A DNA stretch of 64,000 nucleotides from Paenibacillus sp. AN1007. GTDB taxonomy: Bacteria; Bacillota; Bacilli; Paenibacillales; Paenibacillaceae. The translations under genes were made by a program, and so were the position numbers. Below, piece by piece: positions 8,887-17,914 of the stretch; the first letter of the stretch is position 1, and every line of letters starts with the position of its first letter. The notes beneath the pieces were generated by a model. That model was not told the origin of the DNA and searched no databases. It saw only the letters and a program-made list of their open reading frames with translations. The DNA is taken from the NCBI RefSeq assembly GCF_040702995.1, contig NZ_CP159992.1, positions 4,837,501-4,901,500 of the forward strand. Reading direction: 5' to 3'.

Positions 8887-9477
8887 ATGCGTATAAGCTG
8901 GAGCCCCGGTTTTCCGGGAAGTATGATCGGTTCTATTGATCTGAGACCCACTGAACCCAATCCAACAAGTCAAATTACAGCACATGTTGACCCGGAACTC
9001 ATTGTGATCCCCTATATAATCGACCCGGACTTTGGATTACACTTTGATACAATGAAGATGATGACAGGTACATATCAGGAAGAGTTCCACGAGAGCTATG
9101 ATGTGGAGTTTACTATCGATGTCGATAAAAAAGGGTATATCACGCAGTTTGAGCATACCTTCACGCTTGAGCGTTATTTGAACCTGATCCGGACCCAATC
9201 GTACCGGGTAATCCAGACTCTTTGGCGCGGGCGGCCCTTTCACGTGATGACCTATAGTTATATGGAAGAAGTCATCAACCCCGACAATGTTATCTTCCGA
9301 TGTACGAATGCCGAGGACGTGTTCGTTGTGGCCGAGCTCATTCCTTTTCGTGCGGGTGGGGTTGTAGAGCAGCCGAACCATCGATACCTTCATTTCCGTG
9401 CGCTGATCTCAGCCCGAGATGACCTGTACCCCATTGAATATATGTGCAGGCCGGATTTTGACCTGAATCTGGACTGA
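8887..9477 (+). CDS. Unrecognised 196-residue protein
   Basis: I do not recognise a family. The protein is beta-rich and acidic, without signal peptide or membrane helix, and has many aromatic residues (MRISWSPGFPGSMIGSIDL at the start). A central segment VEFTIDVDKKGYITQFEHTF and the end YPIEYMCRPDFDLNLD give no known motif. The start is the ATG at 8887 with AAAGGAG 6 nt upstream, which excludes the in-frame ATG two codons earlier. It stands alone between a SUKH-like gene on the other strand and a shared terminator. The good ribosome site and dedicated terminator argue that it is a real gene. Confidence 0.75.
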   Translation: MRISWSPGFPGSMIGSIDLRPTEPNPTSQITAHVDPELIVIPYIIDPDFGLHFDTMKMMTGTYQEEFHESYDVEFTIDVDKKGYITQFEHTFTLERYLNLIRTQSYRVIQTLWRGRPFHVMTYSYMEEVINPDNVIFRCTNAEDVFVVAELIPFRAGGVVEQPNHRYLHFRALISARDDLYPIEYMCRPDFDLNLD

Positions 9478-9547
9478 GCAAAAGCAGCGAAACAGACGAT
9501 AATATATTAATAGTTAAGATCAACGTAATCAGATTCAAAGTGCAAAA

Positions 9548-9577
9548 AAACAGCCGGGTGATTTCACCGGGCTGTTT
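9548..9577. terminator. Bidirectional terminator
   Basis: CAGCCGGGTGA-TT-TCACCGGGCTG stem (one mismatch) with T-runs on both strands (TTTCTTCTT, and seven Ts on minus). It serves the 8887 gene and the convergent isochorismatase-family gene. Confidence 0.85.
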
Positions 9578-9603
9578 CTTCTTAGATCAACCGCATCCTT
9601 GAA

Positions 9604-10143
9604 TCAAGAATTTTGAACAAACTTATCCATAAACTCATCCGTATACAGTACTTCAATGCATCCCGACCAGTTCAGAATGGAGCCGATAAAATCCGGGATG
9701 TCCAGCCCCTCCATTTCATACGTATCTGCTGTATTGACCGTGCCCGCTGCATCTTCAATCAAGGTTACGTTGAATCCCTCATGTTCGGCAGTTATTGCCG
9801 TAAACAGACAACAATATTCCATATTAAAACCCGTAATGAATACATGCTCAACCTGCTGATCAAGCAGCCATCTTTTCAGTTCACTATTACTGAAGGCACT
9901 TGGTTTATTCTTCACCAGAACAGGATATTGTCTGGTATCCACAACAATTTCCAGGTTCTCGGTTTTGCCGCGATAGAGTGAGGACTCTTCCTGATGCTCA
10001 TCAACATGTTTTATAAACACCACAGGCCAGTTCATCTTCTCAAAGACATGTATGACCGATTCAATCTTTTCCAATGTCGCTGATACATCTCTTAGACTCG
10101 TTAATCCGTGCTGCACATCAAGTACAATTAAAGCTTTATTCAT
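9604..10143 (-). CDS. Isochorismatase-family cysteine hydrolase
   Basis: A 179-residue cytoplasmic enzyme of the isochorismatase/nicotinamidase fold. The catalytic triad is visible as Asp9 (IVLDVQ), Lys78 (LVKNKPSAF) and a cysteine at 111/112 (MEYCCLFTA). The two adjacent cysteines at the nucleophile position are slightly unusual; Cys111 fits the spacing to the conserved Thr. Substrate is unknown. The start codon overlaps the stop of the DUF1801 gene (ATGA), so the two are translationally coupled. Confidence 0.85.
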   Translation of the reverse strand: MNKALIVLDVQHGLTSLRDVSATLEKIESVIHVFEKMNWPVVFIKHVDEHQEESSLYRGKTENLEIVVDTRQYPVLVKNKPSAFSNSELKRWLLDQQVEHVFITGFNMEYCCLFTAITAEHEGFNVTLIEDAAGTVNTADTYEMEGLDIPDFIGSILNWSGCIEVLYTDEFMDKFVQNS

Positions 10144-10511
10144 CTCTGACTCCTTTCCACATTCTCTTTCACCCGATACTCAACGATCTGGCGGATTAAT
10201 TCTTCCGGGAGCGGCTCATCTAGCGGAAACTGGACGGACCCCTTCGCTCCTTTGAACCTGGAGAGCTGTTCTTTGAATGCCAGAATACCGCTGGGTGCAG
10301 GATAAAATCCGATATGTTTCGTATATGCGGCAAAATGAACCAGATTCCCATGCTGCGCATAGGTAGGCATTTTATAACTGATCTTCTCTTCTACAAGTGG
10401 GGCTGCCTCACGAATAAGTTCCCGCATCCGCTGCAATTTCAGCTGCACATCTGCCGAAAAAGAATGGATATATTCATCGACCAGCACCGAATGCTGCCTG
10501 TTATAATCCAT
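10140..10511 (-). CDS. DUF1801 (YdhG/Fra-like) protein
   Basis: A 123-residue protein with the DUF1801 signature: VDEYIHSFSADVQLKLQRMR near the start, the conserved EEKISYKMPTYAQHGNLVHFAAYTKHIGFYP core, then KGSVQFPLDEPLPEELI. Relatives are annotated as iron chaperone-like proteins on structural grounds, but their function is poorly defined. The start is the ATG at 10511 with AAAGGAG 6 nt upstream; an ATG at 10556 is in frame but has no ribosome site. It forms an operon with the downstream cysteine hydrolase through a 4-nt overlap. Confidence 0.85.
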   Translation of the reverse strand: MDYNRQHSVLVDEYIHSFSADVQLKLQRMRELIREAAPLVEEKISYKMPTYAQHGNLVHFAAYTKHIGFYPAPSGILAFKEQLSRFKGAKGSVQFPLDEPLPEELIRQIVEYRVKENVERSQR

Positions 10512-10649
10512 CTTGCACTCCTTTCGCCGCGCAGGCTGCTCTGTGATTCGCGGCACGTAATAATGGCTCTATTGTACTTCATCTTCATGAAAAGGCAGCA
10601 GCTTTTTTCCTGCAGAGTCTATCCAATGCCTGCCTGCAGGTGAGGTAGT

Positions 10650-11312
10650 CTACAGCGTCATGGCTCGGCCGTTGCGCATCAGATAATCTTCTTTTTCCTT
10701 GTAATCCGGCATAATGCTGCCCACCCGCCGCCAGAAGGAGCGGTCATGGTTCATGTGGTGAATATGACACAATTCATGGATGATGACGTAATCGATCACT
10801 TCCGGCGGTGCCATGGCGAGGCGGTAATTAAAGGTCAGTTTTTTGTCCCAGCTGCAGCTGCCCCATTTTGTGGGAGAGTCCACAATGTCGATTGACTTGG
10901 GCTTCACCTTCAGCTCCTGTTGATAACGTACAATCCGCTGTCCAATCATGCGTTTACACTCGGCAAAATAAAACTTTTTCAGATTTGCCCGCAGCTCCTC
11001 TTCGGTATATCCTTCTACCGGGATCAAGTCCTGCAGCGCATAAGTCCTGCCAAAGAGCAGGAATGCCCCCTTTCCCTCTTTTTCATATTCCTTGGCCTGA
11101 GGGCCGTCCAGCACCTGCTGCATTCGAGCCGACTTGTGTATAATCTCCTCACCATGCTGTATAACCAGCTGCCGAATCAATTCCTCGCTTGTGCCGTTCG
11201 GTGCCTTAATGGTGACCATATAGGGGAGCTCCATTGTTATCGAGGCTTTTTTTCGTTTACCGAATTCAATATGACATGTAATCATTTGTCCCTGGATATT
11301 AATCGTAAACAT
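10650..11312 (-). CDS. YgjP-type (DUF45) zinc metallopeptidase-like protein
   Basis: A 220-residue protein with the YgjP/SprT-like core: WGSCSWDKKLTFNYRL, then IDYVIIHELCHIHHMNHDRSFW. HELCH plus the later His give the zinc-binding gluzincin motif. The N-terminal part is the beta-rich DUF45 region. It is cytoplasmic, with no signal peptide. Relatives are often near restriction or stress genes, but the substrate is unknown. The start is the ATG at 11312, 6 nt after GGAG; that GGAG lies inside the codons following an upstream in-frame ATG. Single gene on the minus strand. Confidence 0.88.
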   Translation of the reverse strand: MFTINIQGQMITCHIEFGKRKKASITMELPYMVTIKAPNGTSEELIRQLVIQHGEEIIHKSARMQQVLDGPQAKEYEKEGKGAFLLFGRTYALQDLIPVEGYTEEELRANLKKFYFAECKRMIGQRIVRYQQELKVKPKSIDIVDSPTKWGSCSWDKKLTFNYRLAMAPPEVIDYVIIHELCHIHHMNHDRSFWRRVGSIMPDYKEKEDYLMRNGRAMTL

Positions 11313-11484
11313 GATGTACTCCATTTCTGCAAATTGAGTTGTTTGCTTGTCCTACAGATTGTAACCCAATATTCAAATGTTGGATATCTGTACAAATTTA
11401 TTGAATATTTATGCAAAAATATGTAATATTATTCTATTGAAATCATACTGTCTTTAGAAACATTACATTGAAAGGATGAACCAT

Positions 11485-12243
11485 ATGTATTCAGAAAAGC
11501 ACACGCATCGGCACATTGAAGAATTAACACTCAATCACTGGCAGCCTTTATCAACCTCATTTTATGACGGTTGGGTGCTGCGATTTGCCAATGGATATTC
11601 GAAACGAGCCAACTCGGTCCAAGCGATCTACTCTTCGTCTCTGGATGTGCACGAAAAAATCCGGGTATGTGAAGAAATGTATAGGTCCAGCCAATTAAAT
11701 ACTGTTTTTAAAATTACACCATTTGTTCAGCCGGGAGAACTGGATCAGCTCCTGCAGGATAAGGGTTACGTCGTTGTAGATCGCACCCTCGTACAGCTTC
11801 GAAATCTGGAGGATCTAAACACACCAAAGCCCGTGGACATTCACATTGACGAGCAGCTGACTGATGAATGGCTGCATCATTTTTGCCGTTTGAATTCTGT
11901 CAGTGGACAGTTCCGCGAAACGATGACACAGATGCTCTTGAATATTCGTGCACATACCGCATTCATTCGCCTCTCGGTTGATGGCCTCGTAGTGGCCTGT
12001 GGACTTGGTGTTGTGGAGCGGCAGATTATCGGACTGCATGATATCATTACAGACCCGGCATACCGCAGCCGCGGCCTGGCAGAACAGATGATTCTGCATC
12101 TGCTGCATTGGGGAAAAAGCCAAGGTGCAGTTTCAAGCTATCTGCAAGTGGTGGCAGAAAACGCTCCCGCACGGCGCTTATACGCAAAGCTGGGATATAC
12201 CGATGCATATTCTTATTGGTATCGCGTTAAAAAATTCACATAA
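11485..12243 (+). CDS. GNAT family N-acetyltransferase
   Basis: A 252-residue protein with an N-terminal GNAT-like half and a complete C-terminal GNAT fold. The acetyl-CoA loop is IITDPAYRSRGLAEQMILHLL, followed by the beta-5 strand SSYLQVVAENAPARRLYAKLGY. Both are standard motif A/B features. The N-terminal half (HWQPLSTSFYDGWVLRFANGYSKRANSVQ) is found in a subgroup of Bacillales GNAT proteins. The start is the ATG at 11485 with AAAGG about 9 nt upstream. Substrate unknown. Single gene. Confidence 0.88.
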   Translation: MYSEKHTHRHIEELTLNHWQPLSTSFYDGWVLRFANGYSKRANSVQAIYSSSLDVHEKIRVCEEMYRSSQLNTVFKITPFVQPGELDQLLQDKGYVVVDRTLVQLRNLEDLNTPKPVDIHIDEQLTDEWLHHFCRLNSVSGQFRETMTQMLLNIRAHTAFIRLSVDGLVVACGLGVVERQIIGLHDIITDPAYRSRGLAEQMILHLLHWGKSQGAVSSYLQVVAENAPARRLYAKLGYTDAYSYWYRVKKFT

Positions 12244-12384
12244 TAATGCTCCATCATGCAGCGTAATCGGCACAGCTGGAACGGTCTCTCTGATTTTAAA
12301 AAAAGGCCGTTTTATCCTACTCCTATATTAAAAATGTTGATCTACCTTTCCAGTCCATAGGACCAAACACCTGGATCACTATCC

Positions 12385-12413
12385 TTGACAATAAGTCGTT
12401 GTGACCATACACT
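12385..12413 (+). promoter_or_regulatory. SigA-type promoter of the transglutaminase lipoprotein gene
   Basis: TTGACA, a 17-bp spacer, then TACACT. The predicted start near 12420 leaves an ~80-nt leader before the ATG at 12504. That leader contains an extra AGGAGG that is not followed by a useful ORF. Confidence 0.6.
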
Positions 12414-12503
12414 AGCAATGAATATTAGGTAATTAATAGGAGGTTTGAAAGATTAGAGGTTTGATAACGAGTTTTACCCAGAAAAATAAGAAAGCGGTGT
12501 ACC

Positions 12504-14939
12504 ATGAAACGACTATTTTTTATGATGTTTGCACTTACCCTGCTGCTCGCCGGCTGCCAGAGTAATGATCAGGAGAGCAGCCCATCCGATAACATATCAG
12601 GCGAAACGAAACAGGGATCCAGCATTTTAAGCCTAAAAGAAAAATACGGCACAGCATCCGACAAATCCATCATGCCTATGTACAACGTAGCCCAGAATGA
12701 AGAATTTACGTTTAAGTTTAAAGCAGATTTGAGAAATTCAAGCTTGTCTTCAGATGATATTATTTCCGTACATACCGATATCAAAGGACTTAAAGCAAGT
12801 AAAGTTTATGCTCTTCCAGAAATAAATGGAGAGAGCGTATCGATTAAACCGCTGGGCTGGGGTGTGTTAAGTTCTGAATCCATGGAAAAAACTTTAGATA
12901 GCAGTTGGGGCGGCGCTCCAATCTATTATATTCGTCTGAACTATGATCCGGATGCGGATAAGCTTACTTTACTTGATAAACCCATAATTATACCGTTTAC
13001 AGTAAAGTCTGAGCTGCCGGTACCTAAACTTAGATACGAGATCGATAAAGACAGACGGTTAGCCCTAGTATGGGACAAAGTTGAAGGGGCAAGCCAATAT
13101 AAGATATATAAACGCATCGATCGAAGTAGAATTTTCGATCCAAACAATCTCCCTCTTCAAGGTGCGGAAAATGCTTATAGTGAAAGTAATCCTTTGGTTA
13201 TCGCAACGACAACCGAAACAACCTTTAATGATTTTATGAAAGATGGGCGTGGAGGCCTTGGTATTTATAATGATATCGTTACAACGAAGCAAAATTTCGG
13301 CATTCAGGGAGAATACTACGTTACCGCCATCGGGGAAGGTAAAGAATCCAATTTTAGTAATGGAGTTGCCACAGCTCCACTGGCATCGCAATTACCTTCA
13401 TCAATGAAAGAAGATTTTTATCGAGACAAATTAAAAGACATTAACGAATTACCTCAGAAAATAACGGTAGAGTACAATGATGGCTCTCTGGCCCGTGAAA
13501 CGCTTGTCTACGATACGGCTAATGTAGAAATCTCACCGTTTAATGAAACAATCATTCCATTTCACGTCAAGGGAACGGCACTTAAAAATTACGTACGTGT
13601 AGAAAATGTCACCCAGGAAGATTTGGATAAACTTACCCAGCAGCGTGTGGCGGATTCCAGCAACGGATTCGTTGAGCCTAAAAACAACACGCCTTATGTA
13701 CCTGCACCAGATGTACCTACCATTATTAACAACAATGACACACCACCAGCAGCCGAAGAAAATAACGACTCATCAGATGCTGCGGTCAAGAACAATAACG
13801 ATCCAAGTGTATCTTCCAATGAGACAGCCGCTCCAGATGTAGATTCTCAGGAGAACCTTGTCGATGAGCAAAAGTCAAACACTGAGCAGAACGTGGAACA
13901 GGGTAACCAGGAGATCGTGCCTGAGCCGGCTGCCGGTGAGGATTTTATTAATGCAGATTCTGCGCTGGAAGAGGTTCTCGCTAAAAACATGATTGCTGCT
14001 CAGGACAGCATCTCGCTAAAAGCTTTTCCTGAAGCCCAGAATTTCACCACTCTCTCGGATGTCGTCTTGAAGGTAATGTACCAGAATCCGCTCATTCTTG
14101 GCGTAGAAGGATTCGAATACAATTATGGCACGCTTACCCTCTCGGTTCATTACAATGAATCGGCTGGAGATATTCAGAGAAAACAGAATGAAATTATCGC
14201 CAAAGCAAAGGAAGTTACTGCTTCAATTATTAAACAGGGCATGAGCGATGATGAGAAGCGCAAAGCCATCTATGATTATCTGAACGACAATGCAAAATAT
14301 GATGACGCAGCACTGAAAAGTGCAGAGCAGAACAATTTCAAACAAGTGGATGCACAATTCAATGACTCCTTTACCACCTACGGTATTCTCGTCAAGGGTA
14401 TAGGTGTATGCGCAAGTTATGCATCCGTATATAAGCTGCTCTCGGACTTATCTGGATTGGAAAGCATCGTTGTCACCGGCACCTCCAGCGGTGTACCTCA
14501 TGCATGGAACAAAGTCAAAATCGGAAATGATTGGTTACACGTGGATGCAACCAATAATCAGACCAACTCCGGCATTCCTTATTTCCTGTATAACGCTAAT
14601 GATGAGACAGCCGAAAGTCAGAAAACGGTAGCAGATAAAGACTACTGGCTGGACACCGAGCTGGATCAGTTCAAAGGTGAAAGTGATGCTAGTGATTATT
14701 ATGTGCAGAATGATCTTGAAGTTAATTCGATTAGCGAATACAAGAACAAGGCCGAAACGCATTTGAAAAAAGGGGAGACTTCTGTCATTCTTCGCTTTGC
14801 CTCCCCTGTTGACTCCGATGAACTGATGACAGCTGCAGGTGAAGCGCTAACTGCAGTGAACGAAGCCCTGCTGGATCACGCGCAGCTCGCCACCCTGGGA
14901 AGCTATGTGATGCTGGAAACAAAGCCGGAAGAGAAATAA
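12504..14939 (+). CDS. Large lipoprotein with transglutaminase-like domain
   Basis: An 811-residue exported lipoprotein (signal peptide MKRLFFMMFALTLLLAGC, lipobox LAGC). The middle has a fibronectin type III-like segment (LRYEIDKDRRLALVWDKVEGA, then YKIYKRID) and an Asn/Asp/Pro-rich low-complexity linker (about residues 405-470). The C-terminal part has a transglutaminase-like core with the catalytic triad in order: Cys (GIGVCASYA), His (GVPHAWNKV) and Asp (WLHVDATNN). Such surface proteins may crosslink or hydrolyse wall-linked peptides. It has its own promoter and a perfect 16-bp terminator stem, so it is monocistronic. The order of domains and the surface location are clear; substrate is unknown. 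Confidence 0.85.
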   Translation: MKRLFFMMFALTLLLAGCQSNDQESSPSDNISGETKQGSSILSLKEKYGTASDKSIMPMYNVAQNEEFTFKFKADLRNSSLSSDDIISVHTDIKGLKASKVYALPEINGESVSIKPLGWGVLSSESMEKTLDSSWGGAPIYYIRLNYDPDADKLTLLDKPIIIPFTVKSELPVPKLRYEIDKDRRLALVWDKVEGASQYKIYKRIDRSRIFDPNNLPLQGAENAYSESNPLVIATTTETTFNDFMKDGRGGLGIYNDIVTTKQNFGIQGEYYVTAIGEGKESNFSNGVATAPLASQLPSSMKEDFYRDKLKDINELPQKITVEYNDGSLARETLVYDTANVEISPFNETIIPFHVKGTALKNYVRVENVTQEDLDKLTQQRVADSSNGFVEPKNNTPYVPAPDVPTIINNNDTPPAAEENNDSSDAAVKNNNDPSVSSNETAAPDVDSQENLVDEQKSNTEQNVEQGNQEIVPEPAAGEDFINADSALEEVLAKNMIAAQDSISLKAFPEAQNFTTLSDVVLKVMYQNPLILGVEGFEYNYGTLTLSVHYNESAGDIQRKQNEIIAKAKEVTASIIKQGMSDDEKRKAIYDYLNDNAKYDDAALKSAEQNNFKQVDAQFNDSFTTYGILVKGIGVCASYASVYKLLSDLSGLESIVVTGTSSGVPHAWNKVKIGNDWLHVDATNNQTNSGIPYFLYNANDETAESQKTVADKDYWLDTELDQFKGESDASDYYVQNDLEVNSISEYKNKAETHLKKGETSVILRFASPVDSDELMTAAGEALTAVNEALLDHAQLATLGSYVMLETKPEEK

Positions 14940-14946
14940 AACGTAA

Positions 14947-14990
14947 AGACGGGATAAAGCAGCGCACTTCTGCTTTATCCCGTCTCTTTA
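14947..14990 (+). terminator. Rho-independent terminator
   Basis: Perfect 16-bp stem AGACGGGATAAAGCAG / CTGCTTTATCCCGTCT, then CTTTATAT. Confidence 0.9.
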
Positions 14991-15063
14991 TATAACCTGA
15001 AGAACGCAAATGCATCGAGAGGACGCGACCTTTCATAACAGGTTCTTACGATTCAATTCCTCA

Positions 15064-15966
15064 TTACGGACTAACCGTACCGCCATTGGCATTCAAGGTC
15101 TCTCCGCTCACATAGCTGGATTCCTGACTTGCCAGAAATACGTAAGCCGGAGCCATCTCTACAGGTTGCCCTGCTCGTCCCAGCGGGGTATTGTTACCAA
15201 ATTCGGCCAGCTTCTCTACAGGCTGTCCACCGACAACCTGCAGCGGTGTCCATACCGGCCCCGGTGCCACAACATTCACACGAATACCTCTGCTGCCAAC
15301 CTGCTGGGCGAGTGCCTTGCTGAATGTGTTAATTGATGCTTTAGTCGTTGCATAGTCCAACAGAATTGGAGACGGGCTGTATGCCTGAATGGAAGATGTG
15401 TTGATGATTGAGCCGCCCGCTTTCATATGTTTGACTGCTGCTTTGTTAAGCCAGAACATGGAATATACATTCGTTTTGAACGTAGCGTCGAATTGTTCTG
15501 TCGTTAGATCTTCGATCTGCTCAACAAACTGCTGTTTGCCTGCCACGTTCGCGAGAATATCAATCCCGCCCAGTTCTTTGACCGCAGTTTCAATTAGTTG
15601 TTCGCAGTATTTCTCATCCTTCAGATCTCCTGGAACAGCTATTGCTCTTCGGCCAGCTTCCTCAATCAGCTGCACAACTTCCTTAGCATCTGCTTCTTCC
15701 TCCGGCAGATAGGAGAGTACAACGTCTGCTCCTTCACGTGCATAAGCAATCGCCGCCGCACGGCCAATCCCGCTATCTGCACCGGTAACAACCGCTTTGC
15801 GGCCTGTAAGGCGCCCGCTGCCTTTATACGTTGTTTCACCACAATCGGGAACCGGAGTCATCTCACGCTGCAATCCCGGCTCTTCCTGCTGCTGTTTCCA
15901 GTCCGGGTTTGCCTTCGGATATTGTGTCGTTGGATCTTGAATCGAATGCTGATCTTGCGTCGCCAT
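15064..15966 (-). CDS. Short-chain dehydrogenase (general-stress type)
   Basis: A 300-residue NAD(P)-dependent oxidoreductase of the classical SDR fold. It shows the cofactor motif TGADSGIG at about residue 61, the NVAG motif, the catalytic Ser in INTSSIQAYS and the YxxxK pair in LLDYATTKAS. The Gln/Pro-rich N-terminal extension (about 55 residues) and the end SYVSGETLNANGGTVSP are characteristic of the YdaD/YhdF/YhxC group, which in Bacillus subtilis belongs to the general stress regulon. The ATG at 15966 has AAGGAGG 8 nt upstream; the TTG two codons earlier is rejected. A SigB-like promoter pattern lies upstream. Confidence 0.88.
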   Translation of the reverse strand: MATQDQHSIQDPTTQYPKANPDWKQQQEEPGLQREMTPVPDCGETTYKGSGRLTGRKAVVTGADSGIGRAAAIAYAREGADVVLSYLPEEEADAKEVVQLIEEAGRRAIAVPGDLKDEKYCEQLIETAVKELGGIDILANVAGKQQFVEQIEDLTTEQFDATFKTNVYSMFWLNKAAVKHMKAGGSIINTSSIQAYSPSPILLDYATTKASINTFSKALAQQVGSRGIRVNVVAPGPVWTPLQVVGGQPVEKLAEFGNNTPLGRAGQPVEMAPAYVFLASQESSYVSGETLNANGGTVSP

Positions 15967-16036
15967 GTTCAATTCCTCCTTGGTTTGTATTTATGTGTTG
16001 TGAATTTCATTTGTGTAAAGGTTCACTCTTTCCTTT

Positions 16037-16062
16037 GTAACCGAGATGCCTGTCCTTTAAAC
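16037..16062 (-). promoter_or_regulatory. Possible SigB-like promoter of the SDR gene
   Basis: On the minus strand GTTTAA, 14 bp, GGTTAC resembles the general-stress consensus GTTTAA-N12-14-GGGTAT (4 of 6 in the -10). The predicted start is about 65 bp before the ATG. Many Paenibacillus lack a clear SigB, so this is tentative. Confidence 0.3.
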
Positions 16063-16209
16063 TGCAAAAAAAACACACCTTAAACATATTGGACTCTTCT
16101 CAGGTCGCCTCATATGTTCAAGGAGTGCATCACTACCGCCATACACGCGGTATTCCACTCTATGATAACGGACAATTCTTTTTGAATTTTAATTTGCCGT
16201 TATTTTTTA

Positions 16210-17583
16210 TTATTTTTGATCGTTTGCTTTCTCGCGACCGCCTATACCAAATACGTAGTAACCAACCACTACAACCCCCATAAACGCCGCACCAACGATC
16301 AGCGGCAGCCGTGTATCCGGGTTAAAGGCCATACCGATGATAACCAGGATCAGATACACAATAATGATGTAATTGCTGATCGGGAACCATTTGGACTTGA
16401 AGTTATGCTCCGCCAGTTCCTGGCCCCAGCGCTTTCTGAAACGGAACTGACTGAACGCCAGTGCAAACCAAGGCACCATCCCCGGCAGTACACTCGCACT
16501 GTAGATGTATAGGAACAGCTTCGAATCAGGCATCAGATAATTCAATATCACGCCAATCAGGAGCAGCGAGATGGTCACCACGATACTGTTGCGGGGAACC
16601 CCGCCTTTGGACAGCTTTTTGAAAAAGGCAGGCGCCTGCCCGTTCTCTGCCAGCGTGTACAGCATCCGCCCGGCACTGTAGATCCCGCTGTTGCATCCCG
16701 ACATTGCCGCTGTCAGCACGACGAAGTTAATAATCCCCGCAGCTGCCACAATACCAACTTTGGCAAAGGTCAGCACGAATGGGCTGCCCGTCTCGCCTAC
16801 CTCATTCCATGGATACAGCGTAACGATAACAAAAATTGCACCTACGTAGAATATGAGTATCCGCCACACGATATTTTTGATCGCTTTGCGCAGCGTGTAC
16901 TTCGGGTTTTCGGCTTCCCCAGCCGTAATCCCCACCATCTCTACCCCTTGATAAGCGGCCGTTACGATACACAGCGCAAACAGGAAACCTTTGATTCCTC
17001 CGGGAAAGAAGCCCCCATGGTTAATTAGATTGGACAAACCGATTGGCTGCCCGCCATTCCCCCATCCGAAGAAAATAAGACCTGTTCCGATGACAATCAT
17101 CGCCACGATCGCAGTCACTTTAATCATGGCAAACCAGAATTCAAATTCTCCATAGAACTTGACCGCCGCTAAATTCGCTGCTGCAATGATGAGCACACCC
17201 GCAAGCGCCGGCAGCCACTGCGGAATATCCGGAAACCAGTATCCCACGTAAATTCCGATTGCCGTAACTTCTGCCATACCCACCGTAACCCACAGAAACC
17301 AGTAACTCCAGGCCGTGAGAAATCCGGCAAGCGGTCCGATATATTTGTGGGCAAATGTCGCAAACGAACCCGTTACCGGTTCCTGGATCAACATCTCTCC
17401 CATAATACGCATAACAAAAAAGATAATGATACCAGCCATTAAATAGGCCAGCAGTACGGATGGACCTGCCCATTTGATCGTACTGGCCGATCCCATGAAT
17501 AACCCCACACCAATTGTACCGCCGAGCGCAATCAGCTCAACATGGCGTGGCTTCAGCCCTCTCGATAGTTCTTTTGATTCCAA
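16210..17583 (-). CDS. Amino-acid permease (APC superfamily, AAT type)
   Basis: A ~457-residue, 12-helix inner-membrane transporter. The N-terminal signature LKPRHVELIALGGTIGVGLFMGSA and the PVTGSFATFAHKYIG and GYWFLWV-like regions are those of the proton-coupled AAT family (YbxG/AapA-like). Substrate is probably a neutral or branched amino acid but cannot be fixed. An in-frame GTG at 17628 would add 15 polar residues. I prefer the TTG at 17583 because GGGGAG lies 6 nt upstream and the family normally begins close to the SRGLKPRH motif. Single gene on the minus strand. Confidence 0.88.
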   Translation of the reverse strand: MESKELSRGLKPRHVELIALGGTIGVGLFMGSASTIKWAGPSVLLAYLMAGIIIFFVMRIMGEMLIQEPVTGSFATFAHKYIGPLAGFLTAWSYWFLWVTVGMAEVTAIGIYVGYWFPDIPQWLPALAGVLIIAAANLAAVKFYGEFEFWFAMIKVTAIVAMIVIGTGLIFFGWGNGGQPIGLSNLINHGGFFPGGIKGFLFALCIVTAAYQGVEMVGITAGEAENPKYTLRKAIKNIVWRILIFYVGAIFVIVTLYPWNEVGETGSPFVLTFAKVGIVAAAGIINFVVLTAAMSGCNSGIYSAGRMLYTLAENGQAPAFFKKLSKGGVPRNSIVVTISLLLIGVILNYLMPDSKLFLYIYSASVLPGMVPWFALAFSQFRFRKRWGQELAEHNFKSKWFPISNYIIIVYLILVIIGMAFNPDTRLPLIVGAAFMGVVVVGYYVFGIGGREKANDQK

Positions 17584-17914
17584 ACGATTCTCCCCTTTTC
17601 TAATAAACAGCTTCCTTTTTTCATCCACTTCAGATCATTCACATTAACGCAATGCAGAATTGCTTCATCAAATTGTACGAGATGTGCCGCAGAAATACAA
17701 TATGGAATGTGAGGAAGTAAGCAGCCGCCCCGTTACTGGAACTTTTCAGCAGGAATGGCGTATTGTTTTTAATGCGTTTTCGAAAAGCATCCTCAGAACG
17801 AATTCAAAAACAGGTTCTCCAGATCTTTGATCTATCCGATGGGGTTGATTGCTCTGATTCACTTACTATTCCTTATGCTGTTGTAAACAAATTTCTCATG
17901 GGGAGGTATGCAGT
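17584..17914. other. 331-bp divergent intergenic region
   Basis: Lies between the permease and DUF4003 genes and must hold both promoters. I see no strong -35/-10 pair, repeat or riboswitch-like fold, only the GGGGAG and GGGAGG ribosome sites at its two ends. Confidence 0.5.
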
